A DNA stretch of 64,000 nt from Staphylococcus taiwanensis (GTDB taxonomy: Bacteria; Bacillota; Bacilli; Staphylococcales; Staphylococcaceae), in assembly GCA_020544305.1 (NCBI GenBank), contig CP058667.1:1488001-1552000 (forward strand), written 5' to 3'. Below are positions 35,283 through 45,977 of this stretch, piece after piece; the stretch's first letter is position 1; each line of letters opens with the position of its first letter. The notes beneath the pieces were generated by a model that had not been told where the DNA came from, did no database searches, and saw nothing but the letters and a program-made list of their open reading frames with translations. Both the position numbers and the translations under genes were made by a program.

Positions 35283-35314
35283 AAAGCCATGCCAACATAA
35301 AGTCAGCATGGCTT
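35283..35314 (-). terminator. acnA terminator
   Basis: Perfect arms AAAGCCATGC (35283-35292) and GCATGGCTTT (35305-35314), followed on the minus strand by a run of Ts. Confidence 0.9.
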
Positions 35315-35323
35315 TCATCTAAA

Positions 35324-38029
35324 TTATTGAGCTAATTTGTTTCTTAATACCATTTGTAAAATACCACCATGACGATAGTAATCTAATTCAACTAGAGAAT
35401 CGAAGCGAACGATTGCTTCAAAATCAACTACGTCGCCATTTTCTTTTTTAGCGTGAACTTTGACAATATCATGAGGACGAACAGTTTCATCGATGTCTAC
35501 AGAAATTGCCTCTCTACCATCTAAACCAAGTGAATCAGCTGAATCACCATCTTTAAATTGTAATGGTAACACGCCCATCATAACTAAGTTAGAACGGTGA
35601 ATACGTTCATAACTTTGAGCAATAACTGTTTTAACGCCTAATAAGTTTGTACCTTTTGCAGCCCAGTCACGTGAAGATCCCATACCATAGTCGTTACCTG
35701 CTAATACAGCTAAGCCAGTACCATCTTCTTTGTATTTCATAGCAGCATCATAAATTGGCATTACTTCATCAGTTGGCCAATAAGTAGTGAAACCACCTTC
35801 TGTACCAGGTGCTAATTGGTTCTTGATACGAATGTTTGCGAATGTACCTCTCACCATAACTTCATGGTTACCACGACGTGAACCGTATGAGTTGAAGTCA
35901 CGGATAGCTACATCATGATCTTGTAAATATTTACCTGCTGGCGTATCTTTACCGATAGCACCTGCTGGAGAAATATGGTCAGTTGTAACTGAGTCACCAA
36001 ATTTACCCATAACACGTAAATCTTTTAATGGTTCAATCGTTCCTGGTTCTTTAGATAAACCTTGGAAGAATGATGGGTTTTGAATGTATGTTGAATTTGG
36101 ATCGAAGTCATATAATGGCGCATCAGTAACATCGATTTCATTCCACATTTCATTATTGCTATAAACGTTTTTATATTCTTCTAAGAATAATTCTGGAGTT
36201 ACAACGCTATCAACTGTATCAGCAACTTCTTGAATAGTTGGGCAGATATCATTTAAATATACGTCTTCTCCATCTTTACCTTTACCAAGTGGTTCGTTTT
36301 GTAAGTCGATATCAACTGTACCTGCTAAAGCATATGCTACTACCAATTGAGGAGAAGCTAAATAGTTTGCTTTAACTAGTGGGTGGATACGACCTTCGAA
36401 GTTACGGTTACCTGATAAAACTGAAGTAACAAGTAAATCTTCTTTAGCAACTGCTTTTTCGATTTCAGGTAATAATGGACCTGAGTTACCGATACATGTT
36501 GTACAACCGTAACCAACTAAGTTGAAACCTAAATCATCAAGATATTCTTGTAAACCTGAATCACGTAAGTAACCAGTTACTACTTTTGATCCTGGTGCTA
36601 ATGAAGTTTTAACAAATTCAGGTACTTTAAGACCTTTTTCTACAGCTTTTTTAGCAACTAAACCTGCACCTAACATTACATATGGGTTAGAAGTGTTTGT
36701 ACATGAAGTGATTGCAGCAATTGCAATATCACCTGTTTTCATAGTTGAAGTCGTACCGTCAGCAAAGTTAATTTCAGCCTTTTTATCAAATTCACTTTCA
36801 TCTAAGCCATGGCCTTGGTTACCAGCTGGTGCTGTAACTGATTTTTCAAATTCTTTTTTCATATCACTTAAGAAAATTAAATCTTGAGGACGTTTAGGTC
36901 CTGATAATGATGCCTCAACTGTAGATAAATCTAAATCGATTACATCTGTATATTCAGGGTCTTCATTATCAACAGTAAAGAACATATCATTTTCTTCTAA
37001 ATAAGCTTTAACTAATTCAACATGTTCTTCTTTACGACCAGTTAATCTCATGTATTTAAGTGATTCTTCATCAACTGGGAAGAAACCACATGTTGCACCA
37101 TATTCAGGAGCCATATTTGCGATAGTCGCACGGTCTGCTAATGGTAAATCTGTTACACCAGGCCCAAAGAATTCGACAAATTTGCCTACTACGCCTTTTT
37201 TACGTAACTCTTGAGTTACACGTAAAGCTAAGTCTGTAGCTGTAGAACCTTGAGGTAATGAGTTAGTTAAACGCACACCAATTACTTCTGGAATTGGGAA
37301 GTAAGATGGTTGACCAAGCATGCCCGCTTCAGCTTCGATACCACCAACACCCCAACCTAATACGCCGATACCGTTAATCATTGTAGTATGTGAGTCAGTA
37401 CCTACTAATGTATCTGGGAAAGCCGTTTTTTCACCTTCAACGTCACGCACGTGAACAACACTTGCTAAATATTCTAAGTTAACTTGGTGCACGATACCAG
37501 TTGCTGGTGGAACAGCATTATAGTTATCAAATGCTTTAGTTGCCCAGTTTAAAAATTGGTAACGTTCGTAGTTACGTTCGAATTCTAATTTCATATTTCG
37601 TTCTAAAGCGTCAGGATTAGCATAGCTATCAACTTGAACTGAGTGGTCAATAACTAAATCTACTGGCACTTCTGGATTGATCTTATTAATATCCCCACCA
37701 ACGTCATTCATCGCTTTACGTAATGACGCTAAGTCAACTACTGCTGGAACACCTGTAAAGTCTTGTAAGATAACACGAGAAGGTTTAAAAGGAACTTCAC
37801 CTTCGTTACCTTTTTTGCCGAAGTTACCTAATGCTTTGATATGTTCATCAGTAATAACGAATTCATCTTCTTGTCTTAACACTGATTCTAATAAAACACG
37901 AATTGAGTAAGGTAATTTACTAACTTTTGTTAAACCTTGTTCTTCTAAACTTTTTAAATCATAGTAAGTATATGATTGACCATTAACTTCAAATGTTTTT
38001 TTAGCTTGTTGCTTTATGTTAGAAGTCAT
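35324..38029 (-). CDS. acnA: Aconitate hydratase
   Basis: A 901-residue AcnA-type aconitase (citB in older staphylococcal naming). It isomerises citrate to isocitrate with a [4Fe-4S] cluster; cluster ligands are in '[11 protein letters not shown]' and '[12 protein letters not shown]'. Other active-site segments are '[25 protein letters not shown]' and the C-terminal swivel '[16 protein letters not shown]' and '[16 protein letters not shown]'. The ATG follows AAGGGGG. It is monocistronic with its own terminator. A Fur-like box about 190 bp upstream suggests iron-linked control, and under iron starvation the apo-protein could act as an RNA binder as in B. subtilis (family knowledge). Confidence 0.97.
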   Translation of the reverse strand: MTSNIKQQAKKTFEVNGQSYTYYDLKSLEEQGLTKVSKLPYSIRVLLESVLRQEDEFVITDEHIKALGNFGKKGNEGEVPFKPSRVILQDFTGVPAVVDLASLRKAMNDVGGDINKINPEVPVDLVIDHSVQVDSYANPDALERNMKLEFERNYERYQFLNWATKAFDNYNAVPPATGIVHQVNLEYLASVVHVRDVEGEKTAFPDTLVGTDSHTTMINGIGVLGWGVGGIEAEAGMLGQPSYFPIPEVIGVRLTNSLPQGSTATDLALRVTQELRKKGVVGKFVEFFGPGVTDLPLADRATIANMAPEYGATCGFFPVDEESLKYMRLTGRKEEHVELVKAYLEENDMFFTVDNEDPEYTDVIDLDLSTVEASLSGPKRPQDLIFLSDMKKEFEKSVTAPAGNQGHGLDESEFDKKAEINFADGTTSTMKTGDIAIAAITSCTNTSNPYVMLGAGLVAKKAVEKGLKVPEFVKTSLAPGSKVVTGYLRDSGLQEYLDDLGFNLVGYGCTTCIGNSGPLLPEIEKAVAKEDLLVTSVLSGNRNFEGRIHPLVKANYLASPQLVVAYALAGTVDIDLQNEPLGKGKDGEDVYLNDICPTIQEVADTVDSVVTPELFLEEYKNVYSNNEMWNEIDVTDAPLYDFDPNSTYIQNPSFFQGLSKEPGTIEPLKDLRVMGKFGDSVTTDHISPAGAIGKDTPAGKYLQDHDVAIRDFNSYGSRRGNHEVMVRGTFANIRIKNQLAPGTEGGFTTYWPTDEVMPIYDAAMKYKEDGTGLAVLAGNDYGMGSSRDWAAKGTNLLGVKTVIAQSYERIHRSNLVMMGVLPLQFKDGDSADSLGLDGREAISVDIDETVRPHDIVKVHAKKENGDVVDFEAIVRFDSLVELDYYRHGGILQMVLRNKLAQ

Positions 38030-38215
38030 TTGTTTATCCCCCTTGAATATTAAAATTTCATATTTATATGCCTTTAAATAAATTGTATAATTATATGATT
38101 TTCAAAACAACTGTATAACCCTATATTTCATGCGATTTAGCATTCGCATTTATAATCAGACTATATAAGTAAATGTTATCATACTATGAATGTGCAATAA
38201 GTAAATATTATTAAT

Positions 38216-38230
38216 TGAGAATGATTTTCA
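38216..38230. promoter_or_regulatory. Fur-like box upstream of acnA
   Basis: TGAGAATGATTTTCA matches the 7-1-7 consensus TGATAATnATTATCA with two mismatches. It lies about 190 bp upstream of the acnA start and downstream of the terminator of the BCCT gene. Confidence 0.55.
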
Positions 38231-38280
38231 TTGATATTAACGAATTACCTCTTTTGATTTAGTTAATTTTCACAAAAAAT

Positions 38281-38316
38281 AGACCTTAAATACTCTAACT
38301 TAAGCATTTAAGGTCT
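38281..38316 (-). terminator. Terminator of the BCCT transporter gene
   Basis: AGACCTTAAAT (38281-38291, one mismatch) pairs with ATTTAAGGTCT (38306-38316), followed on the minus strand by ATTTTTTG. Confidence 0.85.
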
Positions 38317-38328
38317 TTAATTTATATA

Positions 38329-39972
38329 TTATTTTTCTTTTTCGGCGTTTCGTCTAGATTCACGTTTTTCGAGGATATCAGATTCATAATCTTGTTGTTG
38401 TAATTTAACGTAATCTTCTAGTCGATGTTTATTCGGTTGCAATGTTAATCCAAGGAATTTACGTTCTTGGTTAGCATCTTTATAGAAACTAATCATCATC
38501 ATTATGACGACAAAGGAGAATGGAAAGGCACTTATGATTGCTGCGCTTTGAATCGCATTTAAAGCATCTGCACCATTTCCACCACCAGCAAGTAATAGAA
38601 TGAAAGCAATTAGAGATTGTGCGATTCCCCAAGTTACTTTAACCATACCTGATGGTTCTAAAGAACCGAATGTCGTTTGCATACCAAGTACAAATGTAGC
38701 TGAATCGGCAGATGTAATAAAGAATGAAGCAATTAATACTAATGCAACAATTGATAACACCATACCTAATGGTACATGGTTGAAGACACCAAATAATTGT
38801 GTTTCAGGAGTCATTTTGAATAAATCAGGATGTTTTTTACCTGTTTCAATACCTAATACTCCAAATACACTGAACCATAAGAAACTTACGATTGCAGGTA
38901 CAAGTAATACACCTGATATAAATTCACGAATTGAACGTCCTTTAGATACACGAGCAATAAACACCCCTACGAATGGGCTCCAACTTAACCACCAACCCCA
39001 ATAATAAAGGGTCCATGAAGACATCCATTCGCGTTTTTGACTATTTAATGCCGCAGTGTCAAAACTATTGAATAAAAAAGTATTTAGTAAACTACCTGTT
39101 GAACTAGTAAACATATTTAAAATTAAAACTGTAGGTCCGATAATTAAAGCAACAATCATTAATAAAGCACCTAAGCCAATATTTAAGTTACTAAGATATT
39201 GAATACCTTTACTTAATCCTGACCAAGCACTCATGATAAATAAAATTGTTACTACTACTATAATAATAGATTGAACCCATACATTATTTGGAATACCAAA
39301 TAAGTAATTTAAACCACCATTAATTTGTAATGCACCCATACCTAGAGATACAGCTACACCAACAACTGTGGCAAATACTGAAAGAACATCAATAATCGTA
39401 CCAATTGGTCCTTCAACTTTATCACCAAGAATTGGACGTAAAGTTCTTGAAATCAAACCTGGCTCGTTCTTTCTAAATTGTGCATATGCTAAAGCAAGTG
39501 CAACGACACCGTAAACTGCCCAAGCATGGAAGCCCCAATGGAAAAATGTAGAACGTAATGCTTCAGTATAGGCTTCTGTAGTTTTAGGATCAGCATTTGG
39601 TGGTGAAGCAAAATCTGACATTGGTTCAGCAGCACCATAGAAAACTAAACCGATACCCATTCCGGCGCTAAATAACATAGCAAACCATGAAACAGTATTA
39701 AATTCAGGCTTATCATTAGGTTTACCTAGCTTTAACTTACCGATTGGACTAAAAATTAAAAAGATACAAAAGAATACAATAACAGTAGTCAAAATCATGT
39801 AGTACCAGCCGAGTTTTTCTGTAATCCAACCACTTATAGCGCCAGTAATTGAACCAAATTGTTCAGGTAAAAATGCACCAATTAAAACAACAATTGCAAC
39901 TACAATAGCACTATAAATAAAAACTGGTGAAAACTTCTTACCTTGTTTGTTTCCTTCAGAAGAAGAATTCAT
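38329..39972 (-). CDS. BCCT-family betaine/choline transporter (OpuD-like)
   Basis: A 547-residue carrier with twelve expected membrane spans. BCCT family markers are 'AMLFSAGMGIGLVFYGAAEP' (the glycine-rich span 3 substrate/Na+ region), 'TLYYWGWWLSWSPFVGVFIARVSKGRSIREF' (the tryptophan box of span 8) and 'FFITSADSATFVLGMQT'. It should import glycine betaine or a relative for osmoprotection; synteny points to the second OpuD of staphylococci, but choline or carnitine cannot be excluded. The long charged C-terminal tail (about 500-547) is typical of osmosensing. mscL, its functional counterpart in osmotic downshock, is the divergent neighbour. Confidence 0.9.
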   Translation of the reverse strand: MNSSSEGNKQGKKFSPVFIYSAIVVAIVVLIGAFLPEQFGSITGAISGWITEKLGWYYMILTTVIVFFCIFLIFSPIGKLKLGKPNDKPEFNTVSWFAMLFSAGMGIGLVFYGAAEPMSDFASPPNADPKTTEAYTEALRSTFFHWGFHAWAVYGVVALALAYAQFRKNEPGLISRTLRPILGDKVEGPIGTIIDVLSVFATVVGVAVSLGMGALQINGGLNYLFGIPNNVWVQSIIIVVVTILFIMSAWSGLSKGIQYLSNLNIGLGALLMIVALIIGPTVLILNMFTSSTGSLLNTFLFNSFDTAALNSQKREWMSSWTLYYWGWWLSWSPFVGVFIARVSKGRSIREFISGVLLVPAIVSFLWFSVFGVLGIETGKKHPDLFKMTPETQLFGVFNHVPLGMVLSIVALVLIASFFITSADSATFVLGMQTTFGSLEPSGMVKVTWGIAQSLIAFILLLAGGGNGADALNAIQSAAIISAFPFSFVVIMMMISFYKDANQERKFLGLTLQPNKHRLEDYVKLQQQDYESDILEKRESRRNAEKEK

Positions 39973-40136
39973 AATTTTATTACTCCTTTCATCCCTAATA
40001 TTTAATTTTCAAAGTACTATATTACAGAATAACAAAGCATTTATTGAATATCAAATTTTCAATAAATTCAACATTTACTAAATAATTTATATGTTGTATA
40101 ATATATTTTATTCTTAAAGGGAGAGGTAATAGAATA

Positions 40137-40490
40137 ATGTTAAAAGAATTTAAAGAATTTGCTTTAAAAGGCAATGTATTAGATTTAGCAATTGCTGTAG
40201 TTATGGGTGCAGCTTTTAATAAAATTGTTACATCACTTGTTACATATATCATCATGCCTTTAATTGGTAAAATATTCGGTTCAGTAGATTTTGCTAAAGA
40301 TTGGGAATTCTGGGGAATTAAATACGGTTTATTCATCCAATCTATTATTGATTTCTTAATCGTAGCAATTGCATTATTTATATTTGTCAAAATTGCAAAT
40401 ACGTTAATGAAAAAAGAAGAACCAGAAGAAGAAATTGAAGAAAACACTGTCTTATTAACAGAAATTCGCGATTTATTAAGACAAAAATAA
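40137..40490 (+). CDS. mscL: Large-conductance mechanosensitive channel
   Basis: A 117-residue homopentameric channel subunit that opens under membrane tension to release solutes. The N-terminal '[21 protein letters not shown]' is the conserved helix and gate region of TM1; '[25 protein letters not shown]' is TM2; the acidic C-terminal helix '[20 protein letters not shown]' forms the cytoplasmic bundle. Length is normal. The start follows GGGAGAGG. Divergent from the osmolyte transporter, and ends in its own terminator before the convergent sbcC. Confidence 0.96.
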   Translation: MLKEFKEFALKGNVLDLAIAVVMGAAFNKIVTSLVTYIIMPLIGKIFGSVDFAKDWEFWGIKYGLFIQSIIDFLIVAIALFIFVKIANTLMKKEEPEEEIEENTVLLTEIRDLLRQK

Positions 40491-40501
40491 ATTTATTATA
40501 T

Positions 40502-40555
40502 AGGCACTATAACACCTAGTTATTTAAAATAATTAGATGCTATTGTGCCTTTTTT
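40502..40555 (+). terminator. mscL terminator
   Basis: AGGCACTATAAC (from 40502) pairs with GCTATTGTGCCT (to 40550) in an imperfect long stem, followed by TTTTT. Confidence 0.8.
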
Positions 40556-40561
40556 GATTAG

Positions 40562-43500
40562 TTAGTTCCATTTAAACTTAGTTTGACTTTGATATTGATT
40601 TGTTGATACTTCTAATATTAAAGGTATGCGTTGCTTCAACTCACTTACATGAGAAATAATACCGACCATTCTTCCTGTCGTTTTGAGTTTCATGAGCGTA
40701 TCAAGTGCAGTTTCTAAGGTTTCTTGATCTAATGTTCCAAAGCCTTCATCAATAAACATAGATTCTAAAGTAATACCACCAGATTCTTGTTGAACTACTT
40801 CACTCAATCCTAATGCTAATGCGAGTGATGCTTGAAATGTTTCTCCACCAGATAAAGAACTAATGTGTCTCGATTTATTTGTATGGAAATCAAACACATC
40901 TATTTCTAAACCACTGTATCCTTGAGAAATGGATTGTCTTCTTTTCAGCTGGTATCTTTCTCCACTCATTCGTTTAAGTCGTATGTTAGCTTGCTCAATA
41001 ATTCGTTCTAAATAATGAATGAGCACATAATTTTCGAGCGTTAATTTTTGACTATTTTTCCCAGAAAGTATTTCAGACAGTTCAAATATTTCTTGTTGTT
41101 CTTTCAATTCTTTATCTAAATAATCTATATGTTGTAAAATCGTATCAAATTTCTCTTCATTCTTCTGTATTTTAAATTGAATCGTAGCACTTGCTTCTAC
41201 AAAACTATTATATTTCTGTTCAATTTTCTCTTTTTCATTTTTTAGTTCAGAAACATCCTCTGGTTGTTTATCGCTTGTTATACGAGTTAAACGTTCGATT
41301 TCAAAAGACAATTTATGATATTCTTTTTCAAAATTATTAATTTCAGTTTCTATTTCATCTTTTGAAGATAGTTTAGAGAATAATTCTTCAACTTCATCAA
41401 AAGATTTTAAACCTACTCTAGTCATTTCTTCATTAATACTATTAATATATTCTTCAATTTCTTTATTTAAATCATTGATTTGATTGATTTGATTTTCTTT
41501 ATTGTTAGTTTCAAGTGTAATACTTTGCTTATGTAGTTGAATCTCTTTATTAAGTTGCTCCAAATGATTTTGATAATCTTTAGTCTCTTTATTAAAGTTA
41601 TCAAAGCATGCTCTAAACTTTTCAACATGTGTATACTGAGTACTTTTTTCAAAATCATTAATTAATATTTCATTTTGTTGCTTTAACGATTTTAACCTTT
41701 CATAACTAATTCTCAATTCTTGTTTGGTTTCTTTTGCATTTTCTAATTCGAGCTTTATTTTTTCGAGTTTTTCTTTTTGTTGCTGTAATTTTAATTTTTC
41801 CTCATTTGCACTATTGAGGTGTCGTTCTATTTCATTTAAATTTATGATTTCATCTTTATCGAAATCTAATTCATTCATTTGCTCACTAATATGTTTAGTT
41901 GTTGTTTCAATTTCTACTAATTCTTTATTCTTTGTATTAATAGTGTTATTGATTTCTTTAAGTAACTGTTGATTTTTATTGATTTTTTCAAAATCAATAT
42001 GTTCATTCAATGATTCTATTTGATTACCACAAATTGGACATACATCACCTATATGCAATGCCTGTTGAATTTCTTTAACAAACGTTTTTTTATCATTTAA
42101 ATCAATGTTGGTTTTATCAACATTTTCAAGTTGGTTTGTTAAACTTAAAATTTCATTTTTTAGATTTTCTTGTGTATGTAATTTATCTTCTTTACGTGTT
42201 TGTAATTCAATATATTTATCTCTATTTTTCTTAAGTATAACTTTTTTGTCATACTCACTTTTTAATTGATAAATTTGTTGAGTCAATTGATCTATACTAT
42301 CACTATCTATATTGATATCATCAATACTAGTTTCTAATTTTTGAATTGCTATTTCTTTTTTTTCAAGCTCTTGCTTAGTTTCTTGTATTTGTTCATCATT
42401 TAACACAATTTCTTGATAAGCATTACTGTATTTGTTTATATTATTAAAAAATTGGTTAGTTTTCTTAAGATATTCATTTTTATTTTCAATGTCTTCAGAT
42501 TGTTCCAGAAGTTTTGAATATTTATTATTAACTATATTTAATTTATTAGTAACCGTGTTTAATTCATTTTTTGTAGATTCTAATTTCAATTGTAATTGTT
42601 GTTTTCTCTCTTCTTTACTATTTTTCTGTTGATATAAGTTATTGAGTGGTTTAACTTCATTGATTTTTTGAAGTTCTTTTTTTAATTTTTCAATATCTTC
42701 TTTTTTCTCATCTAATTGATGCATATTTTTTTTTAAATTATCTAACTCACTTAACGAATTGATCAAACTATTATTTTCGTCAATTTTTTGATTTAACATA
42801 TTAAGTGAAGCGTAGTATTTAGATTTCATTTTTTCATATTCATCATTTAATTGATAACCTACCTTTTTGAAACGAGGCATTGCATTAACTATTTCTTTCG
42901 TTTGGAGACTATTGATTAACTTTAATTGCATTAACTCATCGTCATCAAATGATTCAACACTATCCCAAAGCATTTGAATTTGATCATAACGAGTTTCAAT
43001 TTGTTTTTTTTCACTTTTGACCTGTTCAAGAAGTAAATTTTGCATTTCTTCAAAGCGACTACTATTAAACAATGTTCTTAGAATACTTTGTTTTTCAGAA
43101 CTGTTAGATACAAGAAACTTTTTAAATTCTCCTTGGGGCAAGATAAATAATTGTCTAAATTGGTCAGCATTAATACCTAATAAATCTTTAATAAAATTAT
43201 TTCCAGAGCTTATTTTACTTTCCCTTAGTTCGAATTGATGGGTGCTATTATCTAATTCATATACATCTAATTTGCCTGGGGTAGGTGTTGAATTACCTTC
43301 TTTTACAAAAGCTCCTTGTCGAATAATTTTAAAAATTTTATGATTGAGCTTAAATTGATACTCAACAATCATTGGAGACTTTCCTTCGGCAAAATGACTT
43401 CTTAAACCACTTTCGTTTCTATCTTCAGTGGAAGCTTTACCAAATAAAGCAAATACAATAGCGTCAAATATCATTGTTTTTCCAGAACCCGTTTTACCAC

Positions 43501-43597
43501 TTATTAAAAACAATTGCTCATCGTCAATTTTTTCGAAATCTATTGTTTCTTTCAAAAATGGACCAAAATTTGTAAGCGTTAATTTAGATGGTTTCAC
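40562..43597 (-). CDS. sbcC: Exonuclease subunit SbcC
   Basis: A 1011-residue SMC-like ATPase partner of SbcD (Rad50 type). Walker A is 'GKTGSGKT' at residues 34-41; the coiled coil runs through the middle with the zinc hook 'CPICG' near residue 519; the ABC signature is 'LSGGETFQASLALALGLSE' and Walker B 'SMFIDEGFGTLD' near the C-terminus. The complex cleaves hairpins and palindromic or protein-blocked DNA ends. The start codon is GTG at 43597, with AAGGAGGT inside the last codons of sbcD. Two-gene operon sbcD-sbcC. Confidence 0.96.
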   Translation of the reverse strand: MKPSKLTLTNFGPFLKETIDFEKIDDEQLFLISGKTGSGKTMIFDAIVFALFGKASTEDRNESGLRSHFAEGKSPMIVEYQFKLNHKIFKIIRQGAFVKEGNSTPTPGKLDVYELDNSTHQFELRESKISSGNNFIKDLLGINADQFRQLFILPQGEFKKFLVSNSSEKQSILRTLFNSSRFEEMQNLLLEQVKSEKKQIETRYDQIQMLWDSVESFDDDELMQLKLINSLQTKEIVNAMPRFKKVGYQLNDEYEKMKSKYYASLNMLNQKIDENNSLINSLSELDNLKKNMHQLDEKKEDIEKLKKELQKINEVKPLNNLYQQKNSKEERKQQLQLKLESTKNELNTVTNKLNIVNNKYSKLLEQSEDIENKNEYLKKTNQFFNNINKYSNAYQEIVLNDEQIQETKQELEKKEIAIQKLETSIDDINIDSDSIDQLTQQIYQLKSEYDKKVILKKNRDKYIELQTRKEDKLHTQENLKNEILSLTNQLENVDKTNIDLNDKKTFVKEIQQALHIGDVCPICGNQIESLNEHIDFEKINKNQQLLKEINNTINTKNKELVEIETTTKHISEQMNELDFDKDEIINLNEIERHLNSANEEKLKLQQQKEKLEKIKLELENAKETKQELRISYERLKSLKQQNEILINDFEKSTQYTHVEKFRACFDNFNKETKDYQNHLEQLNKEIQLHKQSITLETNNKENQINQINDLNKEIEEYINSINEEMTRVGLKSFDEVEELFSKLSSKDEIETEINNFEKEYHKLSFEIERLTRITSDKQPEDVSELKNEKEKIEQKYNSFVEASATIQFKIQKNEEKFDTILQHIDYLDKELKEQQEIFELSEILSGKNSQKLTLENYVLIHYLERIIEQANIRLKRMSGERYQLKRRQSISQGYSGLEIDVFDFHTNKSRHISSLSGGETFQASLALALGLSEVVQQESGGITLESMFIDEGFGTLDQETLETALDTLMKLKTTGRMVGIISHVSELKQRIPLILEVSTNQYQSQTKFKWN

Positions 43598-43600
43598 CGT

Positions 43601-44725
43601 TTATACCTCCTTATTCATAATTTGATTTAGTAAATCATTGATTTTTTTTGATTGATACTCAGTTAAATCCTTATCAGTGATGCTTTTATAAAAATTTCTA
43701 ACTATCGAAGGATCATCTTCTAATTTAAACGCTTGTTGACGAAATTCATTTTGATTACTTATAGTTAAATTACTTAAAGATAGTGTATTGGGATACAGTT
43801 GTTTTAAGCGCATCATTGGGTCAGTAATATGAGCCATATTTTTTAGCTTAAAATGGAAATAATTTTCTTTATTTTTTACTGGCAAATCGCCCTGAATGAC
43901 GTCCTGATAATCTCCTTCAATTACTTCAAGTTCTCTTTTAGGTTTTAATTGAATAAATTTAGTCTCAATATTGCTTTTAGAATTTATAATAAGCCGCTTA
44001 TACCCTTTAGGTTGATTTGCTTCTGAAAAAGAGTACTGTAATAATGAACCACTATAATCAATAATCTCATCACTAATACTAAATGGATGATGTAGATGGC
44101 CTAAAAGAACTTTATCAAAAATATTAAAATTAACTTTATCTACGCTTTCAACAGTACCAATCGTTAATGGTCTTTCTGACTCTGATGTTTTCCCGCCAGT
44201 GATAGTTAAGTGACCTATGAGTATATTTATTTCATTTTGATTTAAATAGTTAGAAATATGTTTTATACATCTTTGTGTAGCCTGTTCATATGTTTGAATA
44301 CTATCATCTTCAAAAAACGCTTTAATTTCACTGATTGTAGCAAAGGGGAGCGTGTAAAAATTAATGTCATTTATAGTTATTGGACTAGCCATATCATCTA
44401 ATTTCGTTCTTATGTAGAGATTCGAATGTAAAAACCATGACGAACCATAATTCAATCTTTCTTTACCATCGTGATTTCCATTTGTAATGATTGTTGGTAA
44501 TTTCATTCCAATATTAATTAAACTAATTGTTTCTTCAAATAATTTTATTGTTTCCTTACTTGGATATGTTGTATCGTAAATATCCCCCGAAATAATTAAT
44601 AAGTCAGGTTTTTCTTCTTGAATTTGTTTTATAAATTTATCTAATATGTATTGTTGATCTTCTAGAAATTGTTTACCATTTAAAATCTTTCCTAAGTGCC
44701 AATCACCTGTGTGAATTACTTTCAT
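43601..44725 (-). CDS. sbcD: Exonuclease subunit SbcD
   Basis: A 374-residue Mre11-type phosphoesterase. Metal-binding motifs appear in order: 'HTGDWHLGK' (Asp8, His10), 'ISGDIYD', 'TNGNHD', 'ILIGHLTI' and 'LLGHLHHP'. It provides the nuclease activity of SbcCD. The ATG follows AGGAGGGG. Upstream are a consensus promoter and a LexA box, and beyond that a decayed IS fragment that abuts the -35 element. Confidence 0.96.
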   Translation of the reverse strand: MKVIHTGDWHLGKILNGKQFLEDQQYILDKFIKQIQEEKPDLLIISGDIYDTTYPSKETIKLFEETISLINIGMKLPTIITNGNHDGKERLNYGSSWFLHSNLYIRTKLDDMASPITINDINFYTLPFATISEIKAFFEDDSIQTYEQATQRCIKHISNYLNQNEINILIGHLTITGGKTSESERPLTIGTVESVDKVNFNIFDKVLLGHLHHPFSISDEIIDYSGSLLQYSFSEANQPKGYKRLIINSKSNIETKFIQLKPKRELEVIEGDYQDVIQGDLPVKNKENYFHFKLKNMAHITDPMMRLKQLYPNTLSLSNLTISNQNEFRQQAFKLEDDPSIVRNFYKSITDKDLTEYQSKKINDLLNQIMNKEV

Positions 44726-44741
44726 ACGACCCCTCCTGATA

Positions 44742-44789
44742 AGAACATTTGTTCGTATTTATTATAACTAAAATATCTCTTTATTTCAA
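44742..44789 (-). promoter_or_regulatory. sbcDC promoter and LexA box
   Basis: TTGAAA (44789-44784), 17-bp spacer, TATAAT (44766-44761), then LexA box CGAACAAATGTTCT (44755-44742; 13 of 14 to consensus) immediately downstream of the -10. SOS induction is expected. Confidence 0.85.
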
Positions 44790-44796
44790 ACACAAA

Positions 44797-45334
44797 AGGG
44801 ATTGTTTTAACAAAATTATTCAAATGTCGTAATACATCTATTTTCTGTGTTAAAAATTACTAGAGTTTCGATTAGTTAAATAAGTTGAACGATTTTACAG
44901 TCATTGTACATACTGCATCTCATTAACTTATTTAAGTGATGTTTATTAATTATATGAAAGTCCTTTTTTTAATATATTGACAATACTTTTGAGTATGTAC
45001 TAATTTAAAGTGCTCATTTTAATTACACACATGAATAAGTAGTTCTAAGATAGATTACAAAGTGGAGTCGTGAAGGTCCTGGGGGAACAGTAATTTTAAT
45101 TAACCTAAGTGGAATAGTACTTAGGTAAGTAGCTCTAAAGATGGATAATAAATGACGTTGCGTGTGGGCTCTAGCAAATAGATTTCAACATGAAAATCTA
45201 TTTAAGAACTACTATAGATACTGTCATTATATAAGCACGCCAGCAATGCGACGTAATACAAATAAATAAGCCAGTAAATGAATATATAAAAACTCATTTA
45301 CTGGCAATTTCACTAGGATTTATTTCCCAGACTC
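44797..45334 (-). mobile_element. Decayed right-end fragment of an IS1182/IS1272-like element
   Basis: From 44797 this aligns with the complete element at 32.8-34.7 kb, starting inside the transposase N-terminal coding part (about codon 36). It continues through the equivalent of its start codon (44911), the upstream 'GTGATGTTTATTAA' block (44937-44950), the conserved stem-loop (45269-45305) and the terminal repeat (45319-45334, GAGTCTGGGAAATAAA reversed). It has many substitutions and about 150 bp of extra sequence in the middle. The transposase remnant is not readable. No left end is present. Confidence 0.85.
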
Positions 45335-45341
45335 AATTAAT

Positions 45342-45809
45342 TTATAAAACGATTGTCTTTTTTAATTTTTTAAATTTATATAACATTGCTAATCTCCAAG
45401 GAACTATCATGCAAAATGCTAATAAGAAGAACATTCCGCCAATTTCACCCGGATCAATTGAGCTACTAATAAATATTTTAATAACAGTTCGAATAATTAA
45501 CAATGAAATTAAAATAATTGGAAAAGCTTTAGATCTTTTCATGTAAATGTTACTGCCTTGCACTTCAAAACGACTTGTCCAAATTAATACTGTTGAAAAA
45601 AGTACACCTAGGATTAAAGATTCTAATATCTCTGCTCCAGTCAATCTAAAGTAAGGAATCACATACATTAGAGCACCAGTGGCCATAAAAAATGGAGGCA
45701 AAATAATTTTCTTTTCATTAACTGGGAATTTTTGTGCTTTCATACGAATCACAATAACGACGATTCCCATTACCAATGCAACTACAATTGAAAATATTAA
45801 ATACGCCAA
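45342..45809 (-). CDS. CcdC-like multi-pass membrane protein (DUF1453)
   Basis: A 155-residue protein with about five hydrophobic spans and short basic loops ('RMKAQKFPVNEKKIILPPFFM'). The opening and the 'PFRLTGAEILE'-like block resemble the CcdC/YneJ family found beside cytochrome c biogenesis genes in Bacillus; here no cytochrome gene is near. Function is unknown. Its stop is 8 bp from the IS relic end, so the relic may have replaced its original terminator. Confidence 0.75.
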   Translation of the reverse strand: MAYLIFSIVVALVMGIVVIVIRMKAQKFPVNEKKIILPPFFMATGALMYVIPYFRLTGAEILESLILGVLFSTVLIWTSRFEVQGSNIYMKRSKAFPIILISLLIIRTVIKIFISSSIDPGEIGGMFFLLAFCMIVPWRLAMLYKFKKLKKTIVL

Positions 45810-45936
45810 TATTACACCTTCTCATATTCATAAACTAATACTACCTATTATATACCTTCAAAAATCATATAAGTAAATATATATCTTTATCTTTTATAAC
45901 TTTTTTAATACTAAAATTGTTGTACTACAAAAATAT

Positions 45937-45968
45937 AGGATTGTAAACCTTTATGGTCTTACAATCCT
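45937..45968 (-). terminator. Terminator of the UPF0154 gene
   Basis: AGGATTGTAA (45937-45946) and TTACAATCCT (45959-45968), perfect 10-bp arms, with ATATTTTT following on the minus strand. Confidence 0.85.
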
Positions 45969-45977
45969 AGTTAAAAC

